Positions 35,974 to 44,300 of a stretch of DNA of 64,000 nt are shown one piece after another. A model generated the notes under the pieces. The model was given only the letters and a program-made list of their open reading frames with translations. It was not told where the DNA came from and ran no database searches. A program made the translations under genes and the position numbers. The DNA lies in NCBI RefSeq assembly GCF_007992435.1, contig NZ_BKAG01000006.1:124001-188000 (forward strand), given 5' to 3'. Source of the DNA: Prosthecobacter gellanilyticus (lineage in GTDB: Bacteria; Verrucomicrobiota; Verrucomicrobiia; Verrucomicrobiales; Verrucomicrobiaceae). The stretch's first letter is position 1, and each line of letters begins with the position of its first letter.

Positions 35974-38928
35974 TTACTTCACGGGCAGGTGCTCGTGGAG
36001 GTACGCGGTCATCAGCTCGTAGAGATGGCGGGAGATGCCTTTGCCGGTGTTGATGGCGTGGTCGCGGTTCGGGTAGGGCATGACGGTGAAGCGCTTGTTC
36101 TGGGCGATGAGCTCGTTCATGAGCTTTTCGGTGCCCTGGTAGTGCACGTTGTCGTCACCGGTGCCGTGGATGATGAGGAGATTGCCTTTGAGGTCTTTCA
36201 CGTGTGCGAGCGGTGAGCCGAGGCGGTAGCCATCGGCATTGTCTTTGGGCAGGCCCATGTAGCGCTCCTCGTAGATGGAATCATAGAGCGCACGATCTCC
36301 GACCGGGGCGACGGCGATGGCGGTGCTGTAGAGATCGGGATAACGAAAAATAGCGTCAAGGCTGCTGCTGCCGCCACCGCTCCAGCCCCAGATGCCGACG
36401 CGTTTCGGATCGAGATGGGCGAAGCGCTGCAGGAGTGCGCGCACGGCCTTTGCTTCTTCCGCTGAATTCAAGATGCCGAGCTGGCGGTAGATGGCTTTGC
36501 GCCAGTCGCGACCACGCGGGCTGGGGGTGCCGCGTGTGTCCACGCTGGCGACGATGTAACCCTGCTGCGCGAGCATGCTGTGCCAGAGAATGCGCTGACC
36601 GCCCCACGAATCCTTCACGGTCTGTCCGGCGGGCTCCCCATAGACATGCATGAGCAGCGGATATTTGCGGGAGGCATCGAAGTCGGGAGGTCTGATGCAC
36701 CAGCCATCGAGGGCGATGCCATCGCCAATGTCGACGCGGAGGAACTCTGTCTTTGGAAGCGTTACCTTGGCGAGCTTCTCGCGGAGCTTGGCTTGATCCT
36801 TTAACACACGGATGGTCTTATGATCGGGCAGGGAGACGAGCTGGATCACCGGTGGTGTGGTGAAGGTGGAGTGGGTGTGCACGGCCCAGCGGGCATCTTC
36901 GGAGATGTCATAGCTGTGGGTGCCGGATTGGTCGGCAGGTGAGAGGCGCCTTGAATCATCTCCGGTTAGGTTGACACGATACAGGTAGCGCTGCGTGCCG
37001 TTTTCGGGGGAGGCGATGTAGTCCAGCGTGCCGCCTTTCTCATCGAGGTGGGCGATATCGATGACATCAAACTCACCCTGGGTGAGTGGTTTAATCTCTC
37101 CTTTCAAGGTGACGCGATAGGCGTGACGCCAGCCGCTGCGCTCGCTGAGCCAGAGGAAGTCTTCGTTGATCCAGGAGATGGCATTGGTGTCCTCCACCCA
37201 GGCTTTGTCAGTCTCGGTGAGGATGGTCTTCACATCGCCCGTTTGTGGATCGGCGAGCATGACCTGCAGGGTGTTCTGGAGGCGGTTGAACTGATGCAGC
37301 AGCACCTGTTTGTCATCGGGAGTCCAGTCGGCCTGCGGTAGGTAGTGCTCGCGTGGATCTCCGGGGATCTTCAGCCAGGTGATGGCACCGCCCGTGGAAG
37401 GGATCACGCCGAGGCGGGTGGAGGAGTTTTTTTGTCCTGCTTTTGGATAGGGGAAGGTGGTGAAGCTCTGGTAGGCTCTCTTGGTTTGATCGACCAGCCA
37501 GAAGCGTTTCACGTCGGTGGTGTCAAACTGCCAGAAGAGCAGATGCGCGCCGTCCTTGCTCCAGCGGAAGGCATCGCGCAGGCTGAGCTCTTCCTCGTTC
37601 ACCCAGTCGGAGGTGCCGTTGATGATCTTGTCCGAGCCGTCCTTGGTGAGGGCGGTGATCTTCATGTCTGCGAGGTTCTGCACGTGCAGGTTGTTTTTCT
37701 GCACGTAGGCCACACGCGTGCCATCCGGGGAGAACTTGGCAAACATGAGCGTGGAGGCCGGGGCATCGCCGCCGATCTTGACGAGCTTTTGGTTGGCTAG
37801 ATTCAGCAGCCAGTAGTCGCCGCGGGTGTTTCGTCTCCAGACTTTGCGGGTGTTGGCAAAGAGAAGCACCTGGGATTCATCGGGAGAGAACTCGAAGCTG
37901 TCGACCTTGAGCGGACCTTTCGCGCCTTCTGGTGTCATGACCTTGGCGGTGGCGAGGATGGTTCTCTCGCCGGTGGCAGCGTCATGGCGCACGAGGTTCT
38001 TGCCTTCGTCCTTCTTCTTGACGGTGGGCTTTGCTTTGGCCTTGTCCTTCGCATCTTTGGCTTCTTGGGGCTGTTCCTTGTCTTCTGGCTCTTTCTTGGC
38101 TTCGGGTGGGGCTTCGAGCGTGAAGTAGGAGGCGGTCTTCTTGCTCCAGCGGATGGCTTCGAGCTTCTCGTCCTTGAACTCTTCATCCGTGAAGATGCGG
38201 GAGAGGGTGAGCTTGCTGGGATCAGCGCTGGCTGTGGCAGCACCCCAGACCTTGCCGAGGACGGCGAACATCTTGGGGTCGTGCGCCTTGAGCTCTTCGC
38301 GGGTGAAGGGGAAGAAGTCGTTGCGGGTGAAGAAGGCTTCGGAGGTTTCGGCGAAGTATTCTTTCGCATTCGTCATGGCGTAGGCTTTGTCGAGACGCTT
38401 GCGACCCTCGCTGTCCTGACGCTGGACGTTGTCGTATTTGCCGGCGGTCGTGGCGGTCTCGAAAGCAGAGATGATTTCGGCGTTTTGGAAGCTAAGGACG
38501 CGATCGTGAAAGGCATGGGCGAGCTCGTGCAGGGCAAAGTTGGGCATGCGGCGAGTCTCGGCCTCGAAGATGCGGACGTTGCTGAACTCGACGGCCTTTT
38601 CCATGACGGGATCGCGGCCGTTATCGCGGAGCCAGCTGGCACCGGCATGATACTCGGCACGGGGATGCGAGTTGGCATACTCGGGATTGATCCACAGCGG
38701 GACCTTCTGCAGTTCGGTCACGGCGGGTGCAGGGACGACACGGACGATTTCCTCGAGCTGGGTTTGGAGAAGCTTCAGCGCTTTGTCGAGCAGGGCGGCA
38801 TCATCCTTCGCGAGCTGGCGGTTCACGTGCACGGTCCAGCCGTTGATCTGGCGCGTGTCATGAGTCTCGCTGGCGATGAGGAGTGCCGGTGTGACCAGCG
38901 TGAAGGCGATGAGCAGGGCTTTGATCAT
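35974..38928 (-). CDS. ATLF-like zinc peptidase fused to DPP-IV-type (S9B) peptidase
   Basis: 984 residues with a signal peptide (about 1-20). Residues about 25-230 hold a zinc-peptidase domain: HELAH at 134-138 and NAKEYFAETSEAFF at 187-200, followed by HDPKMFAVLGKVW. This matches the lethal-factor-like (ATLF) pattern with a downstream E-[FY]-F-A-E zinc ligand. A Lys/Glu-rich linker (about 270-305) leads to a DPP-IV-type beta-propeller and an alpha/beta-hydrolase: GWSGGG with Ser850, GTGDDNVHYQ with Asp925, and NRDHAI with His957, spaced as in human DPP-IV. DPP-IV enzymes release X-Pro dipeptides. It is the third gene of the minus-strand set after the epimerase and the VHL-domain peptidase (38-bp gap). 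Predicted periplasmic or extracellular. Confidence 0.88.
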   Translation of the reverse strand: MIKALLIAFTLVTPALLIASETHDTRQINGWTVHVNRQLAKDDAALLDKALKLLQTQLEEIVRVVPAPAVTELQKVPLWINPEYANSHPRAEYHAGASWLRDNGRDPVMEKAVEFSNVRIFEAETRRMPNFALHELAHAFHDRVLSFQNAEIISAFETATTAGKYDNVQRQDSEGRKRLDKAYAMTNAKEYFAETSEAFFTRNDFFPFTREELKAHDPKMFAVLGKVWGAATASADPSKLTLSRIFTDEEFKDEKLEAIRWSKKTASYFTLEAPPEAKKEPEDKEQPQEAKDAKDKAKAKPTVKKKDEGKNLVRHDAATGERTILATAKVMTPEGAKGPLKVDSFEFSPDESQVLLFANTRKVWRRNTRGDYWLLNLANQKLVKIGGDAPASTLMFAKFSPDGTRVAYVQKNNLHVQNLADMKITALTKDGSDKIINGTSDWVNEEELSLRDAFRWSKDGAHLLFWQFDTTDVKRFWLVDQTKRAYQSFTTFPYPKAGQKNSSTRLGVIPSTGGAITWLKIPGDPREHYLPQADWTPDDKQVLLHQFNRLQNTLQVMLADPQTGDVKTILTETDKAWVEDTNAISWINEDFLWLSERSGWRHAYRVTLKGEIKPLTQGEFDVIDIAHLDEKGGTLDYIASPENGTQRYLYRVNLTGDDSRRLSPADQSGTHSYDISEDARWAVHTHSTFTTPPVIQLVSLPDHKTIRVLKDQAKLREKLAKVTLPKTEFLRVDIGDGIALDGWCIRPPDFDASRKYPLLMHVYGEPAGQTVKDSWGGQRILWHSMLAQQGYIVASVDTRGTPSPRGRDWRKAIYRQLGILNSAEEAKAVRALLQRFAHLDPKRVGIWGWSGGGSSSLDAIFRYPDLYSTAIAVAPVGDRALYDSIYEERYMGLPKDNADGYRLGSPLAHVKDLKGNLLIIHGTGDDNVHYQGTEKLMNELIAQNKRFTVMPYPNRDHAINTGKGISRHLYELMTAYLHEHLPVK

Positions 38929-38966
38929 GGGAGCAGGGGTTCCAACGGGCAGCTGGAGGTTTTCTT

Positions 38967-41165
38967 TTATGGCTTCAGGTGTCTCACCAGAAAGTCCGTG
39001 CGCGCCTTGGTGCCAAAAGGAGTTTCGGCGGCGCCGTGGCCGGTGCCGATGATGGGCATGTAGTCGAAGGTCTTGCCAGCTCTTTGCAAGGCACCGACGA
39101 CCTGAGTGGTGGTGGCGGGATCGACGTTGGTGTCGAGTTCGCCGACGATGAGGAGCAGATGACCTTCGAGGTTGTGAGCGTCTTCCATGTTGGAGCTGAG
39201 CTTGTAGCTTTCATCGACGGGCCATCCCATCCATTGTTCGTTCCACCAGATCTTGTCCATGCGGTTGTCATGGCAGCCGCAGTCGGCGACGGCGACCTTG
39301 TAGAAGTCATGATGATCCAGTAGGGCGCGCATGGCGTTTTGACCTCCGGCGCTGCCGCCGTAGATGCCGACGCGGGTGAGGTCCATCCAAGGGCGTGTGC
39401 TGGCGGCGCTTTTGATCCAGGCGATGCGGTCCGGGAAGCCTGCGTCTTTAATGTTCTTCCAGCAGACATCGTGAAAAGCTTTGCCGCGATGGTTGGTGCC
39501 CATGCCGTCCATCTTCACGATGATGAAGCCGAGCTCGGCGAGCTGATGCATGCGGAGCTGGCGATCAAATTCCTTCGGCGCGAAGGCGGCATGCGGTCCG
39601 GCATAGATGTCCTCGATGACTGGATATTTCGTTGTCGGGTCGAGATGCGAGGGCTTGATGAGGATGCCGTGGATGTCGGTTTTGCCATCGCGACCTTTGG
39701 CGATGAAGCGCTCGGGCATGGTCCAACCGGCGGCGAGGAGTTTTGATGCGTCAGCCTTCTCCATGACGCAGACAAGGGTTCCATCGGCACTGCGGCGCAG
39801 CTCGTGCACGGGTGGATGATCGGCGCGTGACCAGGAGGCGGTGAGGTATTCTCGGTTAGGTGAGAATTCGATGCGGTGGTTGCCATCGCTCTCGGTGAGC
39901 TGTTTGAAGCCGCTGCCGTCCAGGTTGATGCGGCAGAGGTGGAGATGGTAAGGGTCTTCGTCTTTCCGAAGACCGGAGGCGAGGAACCAGACTTCGCGCT
40001 TGGCTTCATCGATATGCAGGACCTCGCGCACGGGCCAGGTGCCCTTGGTGATCTGGTGCTTCACCTGGCCGGAGGTGATATCGTAGAGATAGAGATGGCA
40101 CCAGCCATCACGCTCGCTCATCCAGATAAGTTCGTTGGTTTTGTGCAGCCAGTGGCGCCAGGTCTTTTTGGTGTAGTCGATGAAGGTCTTGGAGGTTTCT
40201 TCGACGACGATGCGCGCCTCGGCGGTCTTTGGATCGACGGCGAGGATGCGGTAGAGCTGGTGGCCGCGCTGATTGTAGTCGAAGTAGAACTCGCGGCTGT
40301 TTGGGGACCAGGTGGCATCGAGCTTGCCGCTGGTGTTGAAGGGGTTTTCGTAGAGGTCGCGAGGCACATTGGTTTGAGTGCCATCGGGCTTTTCGATGAT
40401 CCATTGCGGTTTGGGCAGGGGATCACCGGGCTTGAGGTATTCGAGGGTCTTGAGCTGCGGCTGAAGGCCGCCTTTGGGCGTGGAGTCGACGATGGTGATC
40501 TTACGGCGCGGGATGTCTTCGGACTCGGTGCGGATGGTGAATGCTCCGTCGGGTGAGGTGTTGCCGCGCTTGGGCTTGTCCTGCTTCTCGGGCTTGGGGC
40601 GAGAGGTGGTGATGCCTTTGCCGTCGATGATGAGTGACTGCACCTGGGGTTCGGCTTCGATGACAGCGAGAGGTTCACCGGTGCGGCTGGTGATGAGCCA
40701 GACGTGACCGTCAAAGGTGTGCTGCTCGCGCTCCTGACCGGCGCGGATGTTGCCGTAGCGGACGCGCTCGCCTTCCTGATTAATCCAGAAGAGGTCGACA
40801 TCCTCCTCGAGCTTGTTGATGAATTTGAAGCCGGATTCCTCGCCCGTGCGCGTGGTCTTGCGCATGTCGATTTTGGCGGTGGAGGTCTTCGCGGCTTCTT
40901 TGTCGGGCAGGCCGAGCTCCTTCAGCGTAGCGGCGGTCTTGCGGGTGCCGGTGGTGGCATCGATGAGGACGAACTCATGCGTGCCCGGACCTGTTTGCAC
41001 GCGATACCAAAGGGTCTTGTTGTCTGATAACCAGTTAGGTTTGACGGAGGCGCGGAAGACTTTGTTCTCGGTGCGCTTGGAGTAGTCTTCGGGGGTGGGC
41101 TTGGAGACCTGAGCTTGGGCGAGGGTCGCGAACAAGCAAAGGGAGAAGAGAGAGGGCAGTCTCAT
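38967..41165 (-). CDS. S9 prolyl-oligopeptidase-type peptidase with a VHL-beta-like domain
   Basis: 732 residues with a signal peptide (MRLPSLFSLCLFATLAQA). Residues about 108-165 resemble the beta domain of the von Hippel-Lindau protein: FKFINKL, LFWINQEGERVRYGNI, GQEREQHTFDGHVWLI. W127, Y137, T150, H154 and W156 align with human W88, Y98, S111, H115 and W117 of the hydroxyproline pocket. The domain is inserted before the propeller of an S9 peptidase whose triad reads YGGSAGG (Ser605), GELDTN (Asp678) and GTGHG (His710). Its start overlaps the stop of the epimerase gene (shared TCATGA), indicating coupling. It likely cleaves proline- or hydroxyproline-containing peptides outside the cytoplasm. 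Confidence 0.87.
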   Translation of the reverse strand: MRLPSLFSLCLFATLAQAQVSKPTPEDYSKRTENKVFRASVKPNWLSDNKTLWYRVQTGPGTHEFVLIDATTGTRKTAATLKELGLPDKEAAKTSTAKIDMRKTTRTGEESGFKFINKLEEDVDLFWINQEGERVRYGNIRAGQEREQHTFDGHVWLITSRTGEPLAVIEAEPQVQSLIIDGKGITTSRPKPEKQDKPKRGNTSPDGAFTIRTESEDIPRRKITIVDSTPKGGLQPQLKTLEYLKPGDPLPKPQWIIEKPDGTQTNVPRDLYENPFNTSGKLDATWSPNSREFYFDYNQRGHQLYRILAVDPKTAEARIVVEETSKTFIDYTKKTWRHWLHKTNELIWMSERDGWCHLYLYDITSGQVKHQITKGTWPVREVLHIDEAKREVWFLASGLRKDEDPYHLHLCRINLDGSGFKQLTESDGNHRIEFSPNREYLTASWSRADHPPVHELRRSADGTLVCVMEKADASKLLAAGWTMPERFIAKGRDGKTDIHGILIKPSHLDPTTKYPVIEDIYAGPHAAFAPKEFDRQLRMHQLAELGFIIVKMDGMGTNHRGKAFHDVCWKNIKDAGFPDRIAWIKSAASTRPWMDLTRVGIYGGSAGGQNAMRALLDHHDFYKVAVADCGCHDNRMDKIWWNEQWMGWPVDESYKLSSNMEDAHNLEGHLLLIVGELDTNVDPATTTQVVGALQRAGKTFDYMPIIGTGHGAAETPFGTKARTDFLVRHLKP

Positions 41166-42058
41166 GAAAGGGCTGTCGCTGGGGTGAAACCAATCCCGTG
41201 CAGAAAGGGGTCTTCGGGATCGAAGAGGAGGGTGGTTTCGGCGGTGATGAAGGCGCGGCCAGTGATGATGGGGGTGATGGCGCCCTCACCCTGCTCGTAG
41301 CTGGCTTCGAAGGCCGAACCAATGATGCTTTCTTGGTGCCAGGTCTGGCCGGGGGCTAGCTTGCGATCGGCGGCGAGGCAGGCGAGCTTGGCGCTGGTGC
41401 CGGTGCCGCAGGGGGAGCGGTCGTATTCGCCACCGGGGCAGAGGACGAAGTTGCGGCTATCGTTCGCGGGATCGTGGGGCGGGCCGAAAAGCTCGACGTG
41501 ATCGACTTCGGGATAGCCGGCGGCGCGGATGGCGTCGCGCATGGCGAGGGAGGCGCGCGTGAGCTGCGGGATGTTTTGCAGGGTGAGGTCCATCCCGTGA
41601 TCGGAGACGAGGAAGAACCAGTTGCCGCCATAAGCGACATCGCCGGTGACGCCGCCAGCACTCACGGCGCGGGCTTTGCGGTAGGATGGAACGTTGCGGA
41701 TGCTGACGCGGTCGTCTTCATGCAAAGTGGCGGTGATGATGCCGACGGGGGTCTCGATGTGGTGCTCGCCCTCGGTGATGCCGCCGAGGTATCTCAGGGT
41801 GGCGATGACGCCGATCATGCCGTGGCCGCACATGCCGAGGAGGCCGACGTTGTTGAAGAAGGTGACGCGAGAGATGCAGGTGGGATCATGCGGCTCCTCG
41901 AGGAGGGCGCCGACGATGACCTCGTGGCCGCGGGGCTCGCAGAGGATGGCTCGGCGCCAGGTTTCGAGGTCAGCGGCCTTGATGCCGTTCAGCACGACGC
42001 GGGTGGGCTCGCCGCCGGTGTGGGAGTCGATGATGGAGATGCGCCGGGTCGGATTCAT
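41162..42058 (-). CDS. 4-hydroxyproline 2-epimerase / proline racemase family
   Basis: 298 residues; the ATG at 42058 gives the canonical start MNPTRRISIIDSHTGGEPTR, whereas the longer frame adds 72 unsupported residues. The two catalytic cysteines are present: MCGHG with Cys77 and SPCGTGTSAK with Cys217. Cys-Cys pairs distinguish epimerases/racemases from the 3-hydroxyproline dehydratases, which carry Thr or Ser. The HTGGEPTR start is typical of trans-4-hydroxy-L-proline epimerases, which make cis-4-hydroxy-D-proline for catabolism in the cytoplasm. It is first gene of the peptidase operon, overlapping the next gene by 4 bp. Confidence 0.88.
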   Translation of the reverse strand: MNPTRRISIIDSHTGGEPTRVVLNGIKAADLETWRRAILCEPRGHEVIVGALLEEPHDPTCISRVTFFNNVGLLGMCGHGMIGVIATLRYLGGITEGEHHIETPVGIITATLHEDDRVSIRNVPSYRKARAVSAGGVTGDVAYGGNWFFLVSDHGMDLTLQNIPQLTRASLAMRDAIRAAGYPEVDHVELFGPPHDPANDSRNFVLCPGGEYDRSPCGTGTSAKLACLAADRKLAPGQTWHQESIIGSAFEASYEQGEGAITPIITGRAFITAETTLLFDPEDPFLHGIGFTPATALS

Positions 42059-42327
42059 CAGCGGGGAAGCAAGCACATCCGCAGGGAGGGTCTTGGATGG
42101 TTTCCTGATGGGGGCTGGCAAATCAGTCAAAGAGGCGGAGGCTCTTTGTGAAGGATGGATGCAGGGTGTTTGCGGCTGCTTCCAGCGTCCTTTCAGGACG
42201 CATTTGTTGTTAGGTGTGACTTGTCTCGCTACCGGTGGTTCTCGCTGCATCGCTCCGCGATTCCGCTTCACCACCGGCTACACGCCGCCAGGCCTCCGGC
42301 CTGAAGAATCACACTTTGGCCAACGGC
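42059..42327. other. Spacer upstream of the hydroxyproline/peptidase operon
   Basis: 268 bp between the epimerase start and the stop of the SirB1-type gene (both minus). It contains a palindrome-like segment ACCGGTGGTTCTCGC...TTCACCACCGGCT (42231-42281) and a GTTAGGT word at 42209. The operon promoter should lie here; no convincing -35/-10 pair was picked by eye. Confidence 0.4.
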
Positions 42328-43173
42328 TCACGCTTCTTCCATGAGCTTGCCAGCGAGGCGGCGCATGGTGTGGCGGAGGGGGAGGTTCTCGGTGCGCTCG
42401 AAGGCTTCGTCGAGATTGCGCAGGATGCGGAGCAGGGTCTGGTCAACGCTGGCGGGCTGGCGGATCACATCCTCCAGCGCGGGATTGGCGGCGGGATGAT
42501 GGCGGGCGACATCGCTGGCGAGCATGAAGCGGCCGCGATTGAAGCAGTCGACCAGCCACTCGCGGTTATTCATCTCCACACGGGCGAGGAAGTGGCCGGG
42601 GAAGTTGCAGCCCTGGATATCGAGTCCGAAGCGATGACCGAGCAGGCGGTAGAGGCAGCAGAGGCTGATGGGGTTTCCGAGACCGGTGTCCAGGACCCAG
42701 AAGAGGTTGCTGTTGCTCGCTTGATAGTAGGCTTTGCTGTTGCCGCGGAAGCGGACCACGCCGTCCTTCATGGCAAAGAGCCACTCGCTGAGCTCGCGGG
42801 CATCCATGCGGCCGCCATCGCGGAAGGCTTCCTCGGCGAGGGCATCGAGACGCTGGGCGAGATCTCCGGGCTGGGTGCGCCAGCCATTGAGATAGGCGGA
42901 GATTTGTGCGAGGCCCTCCTCTAGCTGGGCGTGGGGATTTTCCAGCCAGCGCCAGCGCATCCAGGTTTCCTCGAGCTCGGTCTTGCGGATGGGCTCGAGC
43001 AGGCGGCCCACATGCTGGTCCTCTTCGGCGGTGAGGGAGCGCTGCAAGTGCTTCAGCCGCTCCGGAAGATCCCGGCGGATGCTGGTGAACTCCCGCTGCA
43101 GGGCCTCCTGCACGACGGGAGACTCATCATCAAGCAAGGTGATCAGGTGATCGAGCTGGGCGAGCGCTGGCAT
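42328..43173 (-). CDS. SirB1/transglutaminase-like protein
   Basis: 281 residues from the ATG at 43173; a TTG at 43215 is a weaker alternative. The family core is LDTGLGNPISLCCLYRLLG then GLDIQGCNFPGHFLARV, close to the SirB1 pattern (G-x-P-x-x-L ... G-x-P-x-H-F). Many family members in other phyla carry TPR repeats, not obvious here. The molecular function is unknown; some family genes sit near release-factor methyltransferases. It diverges from the glycosyltransferase gene, with only 75 bp between the starts. Confidence 0.75.
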   Translation of the reverse strand: MPALAQLDHLITLLDDESPVVQEALQREFTSIRRDLPERLKHLQRSLTAEEDQHVGRLLEPIRKTELEETWMRWRWLENPHAQLEEGLAQISAYLNGWRTQPGDLAQRLDALAEEAFRDGGRMDARELSEWLFAMKDGVVRFRGNSKAYYQASNSNLFWVLDTGLGNPISLCCLYRLLGHRFGLDIQGCNFPGHFLARVEMNNREWLVDCFNRGRFMLASDVARHHPAANPALEDVIRQPASVDQTLLRILRNLDEAFERTENLPLRHTMRRLAGKLMEEA

Positions 43174-43248
43174 GTCCTTTGCAATACCGAAAGCTTCGTG
43201 CCTTTCCAAGTGCAAAGTTCATGGTCGCGCTTCATGTTGGGGGGAAGA

Positions 43249-44292
43249 ATGCGCATTGCCATCCTGCACTACACCCTGCCGCCCGTCATCGGAGGGGTGG
43301 AGCGCGTGATCCGGGATCAGGCGGCGGCTTTGAGAAAGCTGGGGCATGAGGTGACCTTGATGGTCCGGAAGGATGAACTGATCGTGGAAGGCTATGACGC
43401 CGTGATCGTGCACAATGTGTTCACCATGCCTTTTGACCTGGAGTGGACGCGGGAGCTGACGCGGCTGGCGCTGACGCATGCGAAAGTGCGGTGGATCAAC
43501 TGGGTGCATGATGTGTGCGCGGTGAATCCGGCGTATGCGCATGTGACGTGGGTCGAGCCGGTGCCGCAGGCCATGCATGTGGCGGTGTCTGAGGTGCGGC
43601 GGACGGACTATGCACGGGCCACGGGTCTGGCTTTGGAGGGCATCCGGGTGATTCCGAACGGGCTGGATCTCACCTCCGTGCTGGGTTTGACGGAGCGCAT
43701 AGCCGATCTGGCGCTGGCCTATGGCGAGCGTGATCTGGTGCTGGTGCATCCCACGCGGCTGGTGAGGCGGAAGAACATCGAGCTCGGGCTGCGGGTGATC
43801 GCGGCGCTGCGTGAGGCGGGCTGTGATGCGGTGTATGCCATCACGGGCGCGCCGGATCCGCATCAGGCGGACGGGGTGGCGTATCATCGTGAGCTGAAAG
43901 CCCTGGCTGTGGGGCTTGGCATCATGCAGCATGTGTGCTTCCTCGGTGAGGATGGAGCGCTGACGGATGATGATGTGCGCGGGCTGTATGCCGTGGCGGA
44001 TGCCTTGTTCTTTCCCAGTACGGGAGAGGGCTTTGGGCTGCCTTTGTTAGAGGCGGTGGCGCATCGCCTGCCTGTATTTTGCTCGGCTCTGCCTGTGCAT
44101 GAGGAGGTGCTGGGGAGTTTGGGGCACTATTTCGAAAGTGAGGAAGACCCAAAAACAATCTCGGCACGAATCATGCGATGGCTGACTGATGCCCAACCGA
44201 CCCACCATAGGAAGTTCCTAAGGCGGCGCTTTGACATTGTCAAAATATGCCAGGAACACCTTGAGCCTCTGCTGCTTACCGCTATCGAATAA
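43249..44292 (+). CDS. Family 4 glycosyltransferase
   Basis: 347 residues. ATG at 43249 is preceded by GGGGGGAAGA, a strong ribosome-binding site, and opens the N-terminal Rossmann domain (MRIAILHYTLPPVIGGVERV); the longer frame from 42931 is antisense to the SirB1 gene and was rejected. The C-terminal donor-binding domain shows VIPNGLDL, LVHPTRLVRRKNIELGLRVI and FPSTGEGFGLPLLEAV, including the E-x7-E-like retaining GT-B signature. A nucleotide-sugar-dependent transferase; the acceptor is unknown. glgB follows 8 bp downstream, which suggests a role in glycogen or another alpha-glucan (inference). Confidence 0.87.
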   Translation: MRIAILHYTLPPVIGGVERVIRDQAAALRKLGHEVTLMVRKDELIVEGYDAVIVHNVFTMPFDLEWTRELTRLALTHAKVRWINWVHDVCAVNPAYAHVTWVEPVPQAMHVAVSEVRRTDYARATGLALEGIRVIPNGLDLTSVLGLTERIADLALAYGERDLVLVHPTRLVRRKNIELGLRVIAALREAGCDAVYAITGAPDPHQADGVAYHRELKALAVGLGIMQHVCFLGEDGALTDDDVRGLYAVADALFFPSTGEGFGLPLLEAVAHRLPVFCSALPVHEEVLGSLGHYFESEEDPKTISARIMRWLTDAQPTHHRKFLRRRFDIVKICQEHLEPLLLTAIE

Positions 44293-44300
44293 CCAGTCAC

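Noticed and set aside
37984..39063. Plus-strand 359-residue frame over the peptidase genes
   Set aside because: Opposite strand of two well-supported peptidase genes; no start context or domain.
42931..43248. N-terminal extension of the glycosyltransferase
   Set aside because: It is antisense to the SirB1-type gene, and the ATG at 43249 has a strong ribosome-binding site and opens the GT-B fold.
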